A stretch of DNA of 64,000 bases from assembly GCF_963576545.1 (NCBI RefSeq), contig NC_083647.1:1395507-1459506 (forward strand), written 5' to 3'. The notes below the pieces were generated by a model. That model saw only the letters and a program-made list of their open reading frames with translations. It ran no database searches and was not told the origin of the DNA. Both the position numbers and the translations under genes were made by a program. The stretch comes from Limanda limanda. Taxonomy: Eukaryota; Chordata; Actinopteri; Pleuronectiformes; Pleuronectidae. This document shows positions 1-12,810 of this stretch, piece by piece (within the stretch, counting starts at the first letter, position 1; every line of letters begins with the position of its first letter).

Positions 1-1230
1 CTGTGGCAAGGATAAACTCTTCACTTCCTGTAGCCAGCAGGTGAGGCTTTTTTGTATGATTAGTCACGATACACCTTTTCCCGATTTTGGTGAAGATCGG
101 CCATGGGGAAACCTAGGGGCTGCGTTCCAGGTGGCGCTGTTGAGCCATTTTGCCACGCCCATTTCCAAATACTCCAGAATACGTAATTTTCCACCACATT
201 CTAATTTACTGCAAAGTTTAGCAACTTTTTGAGCATGGGAAAGCCCTCAAAAAGCCAATTCATTTGGATGAATAATAATAATAATAATAACTAGGGCTAC
301 GTTGTAGCACTAACGGGCCCGAGCACACGCGCGTTTCAAGTCTGTCGTGGTCGGGGAAGACACAGCGTTCAATGACCAAGCACTCGTGTCCGCGTTGCAT
401 GCGTTTTTTGAACTGTGGCAAGGATAAACGCTTCACTTCCTGTAGCCAGAAGGTGGTGCTTTGATTTTAAGTCATGGTGTCTCTGTAGATGTCATCAGGT
501 CGTGACTCTTGTCTTACATGTCTAGTTTGGACCTGATTGAACCAAATATGCCTGAGATACAGAAGCTCGTGTTTTGATGGCGTGTAATCAAAGTCTGTCA
601 CCAGGCCACGGTCACACACTGTAACATACATGTTAAATATTCTAATGTTACCCTCAATCATGAACTAAAGTTATCTATCAACATTAATTGTCAAACATCT
701 GTAAGTGTAGCTGAGTTTCCAACACATTAAAACTGTGTGAATGAATTCCTATGAAAGAAAATGTGGTCCTTGGTCAACACACTGTAACGTACATGTTAAA
801 TATACTATTTTTACCCTCAATCATGTACTAAAGTTATCTATCAACATTAATTGTCAAACATATGTAAGTGTAGCTGAGTTTCCAACACATTAAAACTGTT
901 TGAAAGAACTCCTATGACCTGTGAAAGAAAATGTGGTCCTTGGTCAATTCATGGTCTTATACTGCCATCTTGTGTCTAAACATTGCCAGTCCAGCTTATT
1001 TGACTCAAATATGAGTCAATGTGTTTCCTTCAGACTTTGTTCAACGCCACGATCACACGGTGTGATAAAAAAATTATCTTTTGATAACTTTAGATGTCCA
1101 CATTGTTGTGATGACACTAGTATAGTTTCACTTGGTTGCACAAAGTGGATGAGGAGGAGTACTTCGAAGTGTAAGACGTACCAAAAACAAGACATTTCCT
1201 GTAGCCACCAGGGGGCGCTGTGATTTTAAG

Positions 1231-4200
1231 TCATGTTGTCTCTGCAGATGTCTTCAGGTCGCGACTCTTGTCTTACATGTCTAGTTTGGACTTGATTGAA
1301 CCAAATATGCCTGAGATACAGTAGCTCGTGTTTCGATGGCGTGTAATCAAACTTTGACGCCAGGCCACGGTCAAATGGTATGAAGAAACGTTAAAATTCC
1401 AATAACTTTAGATCTCCATCTTGTTGTGAAGACACTCGTCTTAATTTGAAGTTGATCCGATGAAAGCTCTACGACAAGTACATCAAAGTAAAAATATGGA
1501 TTATGGCCAAAATGGCCACTAAATCATAAATGGCGGACTTCCTGTTTGGTTTAGCATATGTATCCAAGAGACTTATTTCTTTGTCATGACAAGGCACATG
1601 TCCCTGTTGAATTTTGTAGATGTAGGCCAATCGTAGTGCCGGGGCTGCCCTTTAGGGGGCGCTAGTCAGTTATTTTGCCACGCCCATCTCTTAAACCCAT
1701 CTGACAGTCTTCAGGGGGGGGGCTGTTGATACACACATGTAGTTTGAGGGAGATGGAACCTTGTACACCGAAGTTATAACAATTTCGTGTGTCATGGCGA
1801 GTTGATGAACTTTGATGCCACGCCATTAATATGGCGTTTGACGAAAAGTCACAGTTATCTTATATCTTCATTATCAATCCCTTAAGACCCATTCGCCACA
1901 GTTTGACATGGTTCCGCAAAGTGGATGAGGAGAAATACTTCCAAGTGTATGACGTACCAAAAACAAGACATTTCCTGCTGCCACCAGGGGGCGCTGTAAT
2001 TTTAAGTCAGGATTTCTGTGTTGTTGTCATCAAGTCGCGACTCTTGTCTTATGTGTGTAGTTTGGACTCAATTGGACCAAATATGTCCGAGATACAGACG
2101 CCCGTGTTTTGATGGCGTTTAATCAAACTTTGACGCAACGCCACGGTCACACGCTCTGACGAAAAGTTGATTTTTTTGATAACTTTAGATCTCCATATTG
2201 TTTTGATGACACTCGTCTAAATTTTAAGTTGATCCGATGAAAGCTCTACGACAAGTACATCAAAGTAAAAACGTGGAATATTGCCAAAATGGCGACTAAA
2301 TTCAAAATGGCGGACTTCCTGTTACGTTTTTCATAATGCTCCAAGAGGCTTTTTTCTATGATTTGTCACGATACACCTTTCCCCCGATTTTGGTGAAAAT
2401 CGGTTATGTGGAAACCTAGGGGCTGCGTGGGGCTTATCCGTAGGTGGCGCTGTTGAGCTATTTTGCCACGCCTATTTCCAAATACTCCAGAATACGTAAA
2501 TTTTCACCACTTCCTAGCTCCCTGCAAAGTTTAGCAACTTTTTGAGCATGTTAAAGCCCTCAAAAAGCCACATCATTTAAGCGGAGAAAAAGAATAATAA
2601 TAATCTTATCAGTTTCAATAGGGCCTCCCACCGGAGGTGCTCGGGCCCTAATAATAATCTTTTCAATTTCAATAGGGCCTCCCACCGGAGGTGCTCGGGC
2701 CCTAATAATAATAATCATTTCAATTTCAATAGGGCCTCCCACCGGAGGTGCTCGGGCCCTAACTAGGGCTACGTTGTAGCACTAACGGGCCCGAGCACAC
2801 GCGCGTTTCAAGTCTGTTGCGGTCGGGGAAGAGAGAGCGTTGGATGAGCAAGCGCTCGTCTCTGTGTGCATGTGTTTACGCGCTGTGGCAAGGATAAACG
2901 CTTCACTTCCTGTAGCCAGCAGGTGGTGCTGTGATTTTAAGTCATGTTGTCTCTGCAGATGTCTTCAGGTCGCGACTCTTGTCTTACATGTCTAGTTTGG
3001 ACTTGATTGAACCAAATATGCCTGAGATACAGTAGCTCGTGTTTCGATGGCGTGTAATCAAACTTTGACGCTAGGCCACGGTCACATGGTATGAAGAAAC
3101 GTTAAAATTCCAATAACTTTAGATCTCCATCTTGTTGTGAAGACACTCGTCTTAATTTGAAGTTGATCCGATGAAAGCTCTACGACAAGTACATCAAAGT
3201 AAAAATATGGATTATGGTCAAAATGGCCACTAAATCAAAAATGGCGGACTTCCTGTTTGGTTTAGCATATGTATCCAAGAGACTTATTTCTTTGTCATGA
3301 CAAGGCACATGTCCCTGTTGAATTTTGTAGATGTAGGCCAATCGTAGTGCCGGGGCTGCCCTTTAGGGGGCGCTAGTCAGTTATTTTGCCACGCCCATCT
3401 CTTAAACCCATCTGACAGTCTTCAGGGGGGTGCTGTTGATACACACATGTAGTTTGAGGGAGATTGAACCTTGAACACCGAAGTTATAACAATTTCGTGT
3501 GTCATGGCGAGTTGATGAACTTTGATGCCACGCCATTAATATGGCGTTTGACGAAAAGTCACAGTTATCTTATATCTTCATTATCAATCCCTTAAGACCC
3601 ATTCGCCACAGTTTGACATGGTTCCGCAAATTGGATGAGGAGAAATACTTCCAAGTGTATGACGTACCAAAAATAAGACATTTCCTGCTGCCACCAGGGG
3701 GCGCTGTAATTTTAAGTCAGGATTTCTGTGTTGTTGTCATCAGGTCGCGACTCTTGTCTTATGTGTGTAGTTTGGACTCAATTGGACCAAATATGTCCGA
3801 GATACAGACGCCCGTGTTTTGATGGCGTTTAATCAAACTTTGACGCAACGCCACGGTCACACGCTCTGACGAAAAGTTGATTTTTTTGATAACTTTAGAT
3901 CTCCATATTGTTTTGATGAGACCCGTCTAAATTTTAAGTTGATCCGATGAAAGCTCTACGACAAGTCCATCAAAGTAAAAACGTGAAATATGGCCAAAAT
4001 GGCGACTAAATCCAAAATGGCGGACTTCCTGTTGCGTTTTTCATAATGCTCCAAGAGGCTTTTTTCTATGATTTGTCACGATACACCTTTCCCCCGATTT
4101 TGGTGAAAATCGGTTATGTGGAAACCTAGGGGCTGCGTGGGGATTATCCGTAGGTGGCGCTGTTGAGCTATTTTGCCACGCCTATTTCAAATTACTCCAG

Positions 4201-4250
4201 AATATGGCCATTTTCACACATTACTAACTTATTGCAAAGTTTAGAAACTT
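1231..4250 (+). repeat. Recent ~1.3-kb internal duplication in the array
   Basis: About 1231-2560 and 2942-4250 are nearly identical at a constant offset of about 1710 bp, differing by scattered substitutions and a few small indels. The two 93-codon frames at 1831-2112 and 3541-3822 are the same frame in the two copies and differ by only three residues. This is much higher identity than between other units, so units 1 and 2 duplicated most recently. Confidence 0.8.
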
Positions 4251-4510
4251 TTTGAGCATGGTAAAGCCCTCAAAAAGCCAATTTAACTTGGCGGAGAATA
4301 ATAATAATAATAAGAATTATTTCAATTTCAATAGGGCCTCCCACCGGAGGTGCTCGGGCCCTAATAATAATAATCATTTCAATTTCAATAGGGCCTCCCA
4401 CCGGAGGTGCTCGGGCCCTAACTAGGGCTACGTTGTAGCACTTGCGGGCCCGAGCACCTGCACGTTGAAGTCTGTTGCGGTCGGGGGAGAGAGCGATCGA
4501 TGACCAAGCA

Positions 4511-5110
4511 CTTCACTTCCTGTAGCCACCAGGGGGCGCTGTGATTTCAAGTCATAATTTCTGTTTAGATGTCATCAGGCCGGGACTCTAGTGTTACACG
4601 TCTAGTTTGGAATCGATTGGACAATAAACGCTTCACTTCCTGTAGCCACCAGGGGGCGCTGTGATTTAAAGTCATGATTTCTGTGTAGATGTCATCAGGC
4701 TGGGACTCTAGTCTTACATGTCTAGTTTGGACTCAATTGGACAATAAACGCTTCACTTCCTGTAGCCACCAGGGGGCGCTGTGATTTAAAGTCATGATTT
4801 CTGTGTAGATGTCATCAGGCTGGGACTCTAGTCTTACATGTCTAGTTTGGACTCAATTGGACAATAAACGCTTCACTTCCTGTAGCCACCAGGGGGTGCT
4901 GTGATTTAAAGTCATGATTTCTGTGTAGATGTCATCAGGCTGGGACTCTAGTCTTACATGTCTAGTTTGGACTCAATTGGACAATAAACGCTTCACTTCC
5001 TGTAGCCACCAGGGGGCGCTGTGATTTGAAGTCATAATTCCTGTGTAGATGTCATCAGGCCGGGTATCTAGTCTTACATGTCAAGTTTGGACTCGATTGG
5101 ACAATATGTG
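4511..5110 (+). repeat. 120-bp tandem repeat, five copies
   Basis: CTTCACTTCCTGTAGCCACC recurs at 4511, 4631, 4751, 4871 and 4991, an exact 120-bp period. The three central copies are almost identical and the outer ones have diverged. Each monomer carries one CCACCAGGGGGCGCT motif; the copy at 4886 has one change (GGTGCT). Confidence 0.9.
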
Positions 5111-8100
5111 TCCGAGATACAGAACCTCGTGTTTTGATGGCGTTTAATCCACTTCAACGCCACGGTCACACGGCCTTAAAACCATATGAATATCTTCAGG
5201 GGGGGGGGGGATGGTGATTCACACATGTAGTTTGAGTGAGATAGAACCATGAACACTGAAGTAACAACATTTCGTGTTTCACGGCGAGTTGATGAACTTT
5301 GACGCAACGCAACGGTCACACGTTGTGACGAAAAAACAATCCCTAAATCATTTTTTATCTCCATCTTGTTGTGATGACACTCATCTGAATTTAAAGATGA
5401 ACTGATGAAAGCCCTGGGACAAGTATGTCAAACTAAAAATGTGGAATATGGTCAAAATGGCCACGAAATTCAAAATGGCGGACTTCCTGTTTGATCTAAC
5501 ATATTGATCCAAGAGACTTATTTGTTCGTTATGAAAAGACACATGCCATAATGGATTTTTGTACATGTCGGTCAATCGTAGTGCCGGGGCTGCCCTTTAG
5601 GGGGCGCTAGTCAGTTTTTTTGCCACGCCCATTTCTTACAACCATATGAATATCTTCGGGGGGGGATGCTAATACACACATGTAGTTTGAGTGAGATGGA
5701 ACCATGAACATGGAAGTTACAGCAATTTCGTGTGTCATGGCGAGTTGATGAAATTTGATGCCACGCCATTAGTATGGCGTTTGACGAAAAGTCACAGTAA
5801 TCTTATATCGTCATTATCAATGTCTTGAGACCCATTTGAAACAGTTTGACATGGTTGAGGTCAATCGATGAGGAGAAATACATCCAAGTGTAAGACATGC
5901 AAAAAAAAAGGCATTTCCTGTTGCCACCAGGGGGCGCTGTGATTTTAAGTCATGATTTCTGTGTAGATATCATCAGGCCGAGACTCTTGTCTTATGTGTA
6001 TAGTTTGGAATCGATTGGACCAAATATGTCTGAGATACAGAACCTCGTGTTTTGATGGCGTTTCATCAAACTTTGACGCCACGCCACGGTCACACGGTGT
6101 GACGAAAAGTTGATTTTTTTCAGTCAACTTTTTTCTCTATCTTGTTGTGATGACACTCATCTGAATTTGAAGTTGATCTGATGAAAGCCCTGGGACAAGT
6201 ACATTAAAGTAAAAATCGCCAAAAATGGCAAAAATGGCCAAAATGGCCACTAAATCCCAAATGGCGGGCTTCCTGTTGCATTTTTCATAATGCCCCTTGA
6301 GACTTTTTTTCATGATTAGTCACGATACACCTCTTGCCCGATTTTGGTGAAAATCGGTTATGTGGAAATCTAGGGGCTGGTTCCAGGGGGCGCTGTTGAG
6401 CCATTTTGCCACGCCCAATCCAGATTACTCCAGAATACAAAAATATCCGCAGACCTTGAATTTCCTGCAAAGTTTCACAACTTTCTGAGCATGTCTAGAC
6501 CCTTAAAAAGCCCTCCAAAGGGAAATAATAATAACTAGGGCTACGTTGTAGCACTTGCGGGCCCGAGCACCTGCACGTTGAAGCCTGTTGCGGTCGGGGG
6601 AGAGAGCGGTCGATGACCAAGCGCACGTCTCCGCGTTGGATGCGTTTTCCTCTCTGTGGCAAGGATAAAAGCTTCACTTCCTGTAGCCACCAGGGGGCGC
6701 TGTGATTTAAAGTCATGATTTCTGTGTAGATGTCATCAGGCCGGGACTCTAGTCTTACATGTCTAGTTTGGACTTGATTGGACATTATATGTCAGAGATA
6801 CAGAACCTCGTCTTTTGATGGCGTTTAATCAAACTTCGACGCCACGGTCACACGGCCTTAAAACCATATGAATATCTTCAGGGGGGGGGGGGCTGATGAT
6901 ACACACCTGTAGTTTGAGTGAGATAGAACCTTGAACACTGAAGTAACTGCATTTTGTGTTTCACGGCGAGTTGATGAACTTTGACGCCACGCCACGGTTA
7001 CACGGTTTGACGAAGGATAAATCCCTAAATCAGATTTTATCTCCATCTTGTTGTGATGACACTCATCTGAATTTAAAGTTAAACTGATGAAAGCCCTGGG
7101 ACAAGTACATCAAAGTAAAAATGGTGAATATGGTCAAAATGGCCACTAAATTCAAAATGGCGGACTTCCTGTTTGATCTAACATATTGATCCAAGAGACT
7201 TATTTGTTTGTAATGAAAAGACACATGCCCTAATCATTTTTTGTACAAGTCGGCCAATCGTAGCGCCGGGGATGCCCTTTAGGGGGCGCTAGTCAGTTTT
7301 TTTGCCACGCCCATTTATTAAAACCATATGAATATCTTCAGGGGGGGGCTGTTGATACACACATGTAGTTTGAGTGAGATGGAACCATGAACACTGAAGT
7401 TACAGCAATTTCGTGTTTCGCGGCGAGTCGATGAACTTTGACGCCACGCCACGGTTACACGGTGTGACGAAGGACGAATCCCTAAATCATTTTTTATCTC
7501 CATCTTGTTGTGATGACACTCATCTGAATTTGAAGTTGATCTGATGAAAGCCCTGGGACAAGTATGTCAAAGTAAAAATGGTGAATATGGTCAAAATGGC
7601 CACCAAATCCAAAATGGCGGGCTTCCTGTTTGATCTAACATATCAATCCAAGAGACTTATTTGTTTGTTATGAAAAGACACATGTCCCCATAGATTTTTG
7701 TACATGTCGGCCAATCGTAGTGCCGGGGCTGCCCTTTAGGGGGCGCTAGTCAGTTTTTTTGCCACGCACATTTCTTAAAACCATATGAATATCTTCAGGG
7801 GGGGGATGTTAACACACACATGTAGTTTGAGTGAGATGGAACCATGAACATGGAAGTTACAGCAATTTCGTGTTTCACGGCGAGCTGATGAACTTTGATG
7901 TCACGCCATTAATACTGTGTTTGACGAAAAGTCACAGTAATCTTATATCTTCATTTTCAATGTCTTGAGACCCATTTGATAGAGTTTGACATGGTTGAGG
8001 TCAGTGGATGAGGAGAAATACATCCAAGTGTAAGACATGCAAAAAAAAAGACATTTCCTGTTGCCACCAGGGGGCGCTGTGATATTAAGTCATGATTTCA

Positions 8101-8877
8101 GTGCAGATGTCATCAGGCCGGGACCCTTGTCTTATGTGTCTAGTTTGGATTTGATTGGATCATGTATGTGCGAGATACAGAAGCTCGTGTTTTGATGGCG
8201 TTTAATCAAACTTTGACGCCACGCCACGGTCACACGGTGAGACGAAAAATCAATCCCTAAATCATTTTTTATCTCCATCTTGTTGTGATATCACTCATCT
8301 AAATTTAAATTTGATTTGATGAAAGCCCTGGGACAAGTACGTCAAAGCAAAAATGGCCAAAATGGTCAAAATGGCCACTAAATCCAAAATGGCGGGCTTC
8401 CTGTTGCGTTTTTCATAATGCCCTTTGTGACTTTTTTTCATGATTTGTCACGAAACATCTTTTGCCCGGTTTTGGTGAAAATCGGTTATGTGGAAACTTA
8501 GGGGCTGGGTTCCAGGGGGCGCTGTTGAGCCATTTTGCCACGCCCATTTCAAAATACTCCAGAATACGTAAATTTTCACCAGTAACTAATTTACTGCAAA
8601 GTTTCATAACTTTTTGAGCACGTTAAAGCCCTCAAAAAGCCCATCCTTTTGCCGGAAAAATAATAATAATAATAATAATAATAATAATCATTACAATTTC
8701 AATAGGGCCTCTCACCATTCGGTGCTCGGGCCCTAATAACTAGGGCTACGTTGTAGCACTTGCGGGCCCGAGCACCTGCACGTTGAAGCCTGTTGCGGTC
8801 GGGGGAGAGAGCGGTCAACGACAAAGCGCACGTCTCCGCGTTGGATGCGTTTTCCTCTCTGTGGCAAGGATAAAAGC

Positions 8878-9355
8878 TTCACTTCCTGTAGCCACCAGGG
8901 GGCGCTGTGATTTAAAGTCATGATTTCTGAGTAGATGTCATCAGGCTGGGACTCTAGTCTTACATGTCTAGTTTGGACTCAATTGGACAATAAACGCTTC
9001 ACTTCCTGTAGCCACCAGGGGGCACTGTGATTTAAAGTCATGATTTCTGTGTAGATGTCATCAGGCTGGGACTCTAGTCTTACATGTCTAGTTTGGACTC
9101 AATTGGACAATAAATGCTTCACTTCCTGTAGCCACCAGGGGGCGCTGTGATTTAAAGTCATGATTTCTGTGTAGATGTCATCAGGCCGGGACTCTAGTCT
9201 AACATGTCTAGTTTGGACTCAATTGGACAATAAACGCTTCACTTCCTGTATCCACCAGGGGGCGCTGTGATTTAAAGTCATGATTTCTGTGTAGATGTCA
9301 TCAGGCTGGGACTCTAGTCTTACATGTCTAGTTTGGACTTGATTGGACAATATAT
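8878..9355 (+). repeat. 120-bp tandem repeat, four copies
   Basis: Same monomer and exact 120-bp spacing as the block at 4511, with starts near 8878, 8998, 9118 and 9238. The copy at 9012 has GGCACT in place of GGCGCT. Copy number differs between units (five, four and three), as expected from unequal exchange or slippage. Confidence 0.88.
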
Positions 9356-10703
9356 GTCCGAGATACAGAACCTCGTGTTTTGATGGCGTTTAATCAAACT
9401 TCGACGCCACGGTCAAACGGCCTTAAAACCATATGAATATCTTGAGGGGGGGGCTGATGATACACACATGTAGTTTGAGTGAGATAGAACCATGAACACT
9501 GAAGTTACAGCAATTTCGTGTTTCGCGGCGAGTTGATGAACTTTGACGCCACGCCACGGTTAGACGGTGTGACGAAAAAACAATCCCTAAATCATTTTTT
9601 ATCTCCATCTTGTTGTGATGACACTCATCTGAATTTGAAGTTGATCTGATGAAAGCCCTGGGACAAGTATGTCAAAGTAAAAATGGTGAATATGGTCAAA
9701 ATGGCCACTAAATTCAAAATGGCGGACTTCCTGTTTGATCTAACATATTGATCCAAGAGACTTATTTGTTTGTAATGAAAAGACACATGCCATACTCAAT
9801 TTTTGTACAAGTCGGCCAATCGTAGCGCCGGGGCTGCCCTTTAGGGGGCGCTAGTCAGTTTTTTTGCCACGCCCATTTCTTAAAACCATATGAATATCTT
9901 CAGGGGGGGGCTGTTGATACACACATGTAGTTTGAGGGAGATGGAACCATGAACACTGAAGTTACAGCAATTTCGTGTTTCGCGGCGAGTTGATGAACTT
10001 TGACGCCACGCCACGGTTAGACGGTGTGACGAAGGACAAATCCCTAAATCATTTTTTATCTCCATCTTGTTGTGATGACACTCATCTGAATTTGAAGTTG
10101 ATCTGATGAAAGCCATGGGACAAGTATGTCAAAGTAAAAATGGTGAATATGGTCAAAATGGCCACTAAATAGAAAATGGCGGGCTTCCTTTTGCGTTTTT
10201 CATAATGCTCTAAGAGGCTTTTTTTCATCATTAGTCACAATACACCTCTCGCCCGATTTTGGTGAAAATCGGTTATGTGGAAACCTAGCGGCTGGGTTCC
10301 AGGGGGCGCTGTTGAGCCATTTTGCCACGCCCATTTCCAAATACTCCAGAATACTGTCATTTTCACCAAGTTCTAATATACTGCAAAGTTTAGAAACTTT
10401 TTGAGCATGGGAAAGCCCTCAAAAAGCAAATTCCGCATAGTCACAATAATAATAATCCTTACAATTTCAATAGGGCCTCTCACCATTCGGTGCTCGGGCC
10501 CTAATAATAATAAAAATCCTTACAATTTCAATAGGGCCTCTCACCATTCGGTGCTCGGGCCCTAACTAGGGCTACGTTGTAGCACTTGCAGGCCCGAGCA
10601 CCTGCACGTTGAAGCCTGTTGCGGTCGGGGGAGAGAGCGGTCGATGACCAAGCGCACGTCTCCGCATTGGATGCGTTTTCCTCTCTGTGGCAAGGATAAA
10701 AGC

Positions 10704-11062
10704 TTCACTTCCTGTAGCCACCAGGGGGCGCTGTGATTTAAAGTCATGATTTCTGTGTAGATGTCATCAGGCTGGGACTCTAGTCTTACATGTCTAGTTT
10801 GGACTCAATTGGACAATAAACGCTTCACTTCCTGTAGCCACCAGGGGGCGCTGTGATTTAAAGTCATGATTTCTGTGTAGATGTCATCAGGCTGGGACTC
10901 TAGTCTTACATGTCTAGTTTGGACTCAATTGGACAATAAACGCTTCACTTCCTGTAGCCACCAGGGGGCGCTGTGATTTAAAGTCATGATTTCTGTGTAG
11001 ATATCATCAGGCCGGGACTCTAGTCTTACATGTCTAGTTTGGACTTGATTGGACAATATATG
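10704..11062 (+). repeat. 120-bp tandem repeat, three copies
   Basis: Third block of the same 120-bp monomer, with motif centres at 10718, 10838 and 10958. All three keep the intact CCACCAGGGGGCGCT core. The equivalent place in the unit starting at 6533 has a single copy (6687). Confidence 0.88.
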
Positions 11063-11865
11063 TCAGAGATACAGAACCTCGTGTTTTGATGGCGTTTAAT
11101 CAAACTTCGACGCCACGGTCACACGGCCTTAAAACCATATGAATATCTTCGGGGGGGGGGCTGTTGATACACACATGTAGTTTGAGTGAGATAGAAGCAT
11201 GAACACTGAAGTTACAGCATTTCGTGTTTCACGGCGAGTTGATGAACTTTGACGCAACACAACGGTCACACGTTGTGACGAAAAAACAATCCCTAAATCA
11301 TTTTTTATCTCCATCTTGTTGTGATGACACTCATCTGAATTTAAAGATGAACTGATGAAAGCCCTGGGACAAGTATGTCAAAGTAAAAATGGTGAATATG
11401 GTCAAAATGGCCACTAAATTCAAAATGGCGGACTTCCTGTTTGATCTAACATATTGATCCAAGAGACTTATTTGTTTGTAATGAAAAGACACATGCCCTA
11501 ATCATTTTTTGTACAAGTCGGCCAATCGTAGCGCCGGGGCTGCCCTTTAGGGGGCGCTAGTCAGTTTTTTTGCCACGCCCGTTGCCTAAAACCATATGAA
11601 TATCTTCAGGGGGGGGCTGTTAATACATACATGTAGTTTGAGTGAGATGGAACCATGAACCCTGAAGTTACAGCAATTTCGTGTTTCGCGGCGAGTTGAT
11701 GAACTTTGACGCCACGCCACTGTTACACGGTGTGACGAAGGACAAATCCCTAAATCATTTTTTATCTCCATCTTGTTGTGATGACACTCATCTGAATTTG
11801 AAGTTGATCTGATGAAAGCCCTGGGACAAGTATGTCAAAGTAAAAATGGTGATTATGGTCAAAAT

Positions 11866-12810
11866 AGATAGATAGATAGATAAATAGAGTACTTTATTCA
11901 TCCCCGAAGGGAAATTAAGTTGTCATAGCAGCCGGTATATTTGAATACAATAAAATACGATACAAAACAATAAAAATAAAAGGTAGAAAGAATAAAAAAA
12001 CAGAAGCACAAGATAAAAATACAATAAAATAGGTAGATAAGGTGCATTGGCAAGATGATGGTAAAAGTACTGATGATATGATGGTAATGGTATTGTTAGA
12101 CAGTATATAAGAATAGTACAGTATATATAGTATATAATATAACATAATATATATTTATATATGATAGTAATTATACCAATATAAAAGCAGTATATGGTAA
12201 TAATGGCAGCAACAGTATATATAATAATAATAGTAATGGTGATATAATAATAGTAATTATAACATGTAGACATAAATAAATATGTGTATATAGACTTATG
12301 TAAACAAGAATATACAGAGAGTATGATATGATATATAGTAGAAGTATGAATATGAATATAAGTATTTGACTATACAATAGGTAATATAATATACTATGAG
12401 TCTAAGAATATGTATACAGAGTGTGCAAAAGACAATATTATTGTATAAAATGATATATAATATCAATATGGTTTATATACACACATATCACATATGATGT
12501 GAAGTAAGTGTATAAGGAGTGTTGTACAGGTACACAGTGCAGGAGACATGTTTAGTGCAGTTCTGTGATGGAGGCTCTGACAGAGGTAGAGGAGTTGTAC
12601 AGTCTTATTGCAGTTGGGAGGAACGATTTCCTGTATCGTTCCTTAGAGCAGCGGGGTTGAATGAGTCTGTGGCTGAAGCTGCTCCTTAGCTTGTCCAGGG
12701 TTTTGTAGAGGGGGTGAGAGGGATGGTCCATGATTGCCAGCAGTTTTGCCGGCATCCTGTCCTCCACCACCTCCTCCAGGGTGACCAGCTTAGAGCCAAC
12801 CACAGACTCT
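11866..12810 (-). mobile_element. 5'-truncated CR1/L2-group LINE inside the array
   Basis: The insert separates the array text GGTCAAAAT from CCACTAAATAG, which is continuous in other units (about 10150). Read on the minus strand it encodes the last ~85 residues of a LINE ORF2 (stop at 12552), then an AT-rich 3' UTR, then AATTTCCCTTCGGGGATGAA and a (TATC)n tail, typical of fish CR1/L2-type LINEs. It is the same family as the copy at 30182-31543. It landed after the array had formed. Confidence 0.85.

Larger units (their letters stand above)
1205..10972 (+). promoter_or_regulatory. Cluster of 16 exact CTCF-type motifs, one orientation
   Basis: The 15-mer CCACCAGGGGGCGCT, which matches the vertebrate CTCF core consensus, starts at 1205, 1981, 3691, 4526, 4646, 4766, 5006, 5924, 6687, 8064, 8892, 9132, 9252, 10718, 10838 and 10958, always on the + strand. 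One-base variants are at 4886 and 9012, and weaker AGGGGGCGCT cores occur in other modules (for example near 1653, 6383, 8512, 10301 and 12951). The match is seen directly; binding in vivo is inferred. Confidence 0.6.

Noticed and set aside
1831..3822. Two almost identical 93-codon frames as a duplicated gene pair
   Set aside because: They lie in the same module of two recently duplicated array units, and the matching segments in other units (e.g. about 5774 and 7920) do not keep the frame open.
4511..5110. 120-bp periodicity as a CRISPR array
   Set aside because: The whole 120 bp repeats with no unique spacers, and the DNA is from a vertebrate.
5176..11771. Repeated minus-strand frames of ~61 codons (MEIKNDLG... 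type) and others of ~60-80 codons in the array
   Set aside because: They recur once per repeat unit with shifting ends, have no domain, and are explained by the repeat sequence itself.
12171..12377. Ile/Tyr/Leu-rich minus frames resembling membrane proteins (also near 30550-30855)
   Set aside because: They come from the AT-rich LINE 3' UTR and appear in both copies.
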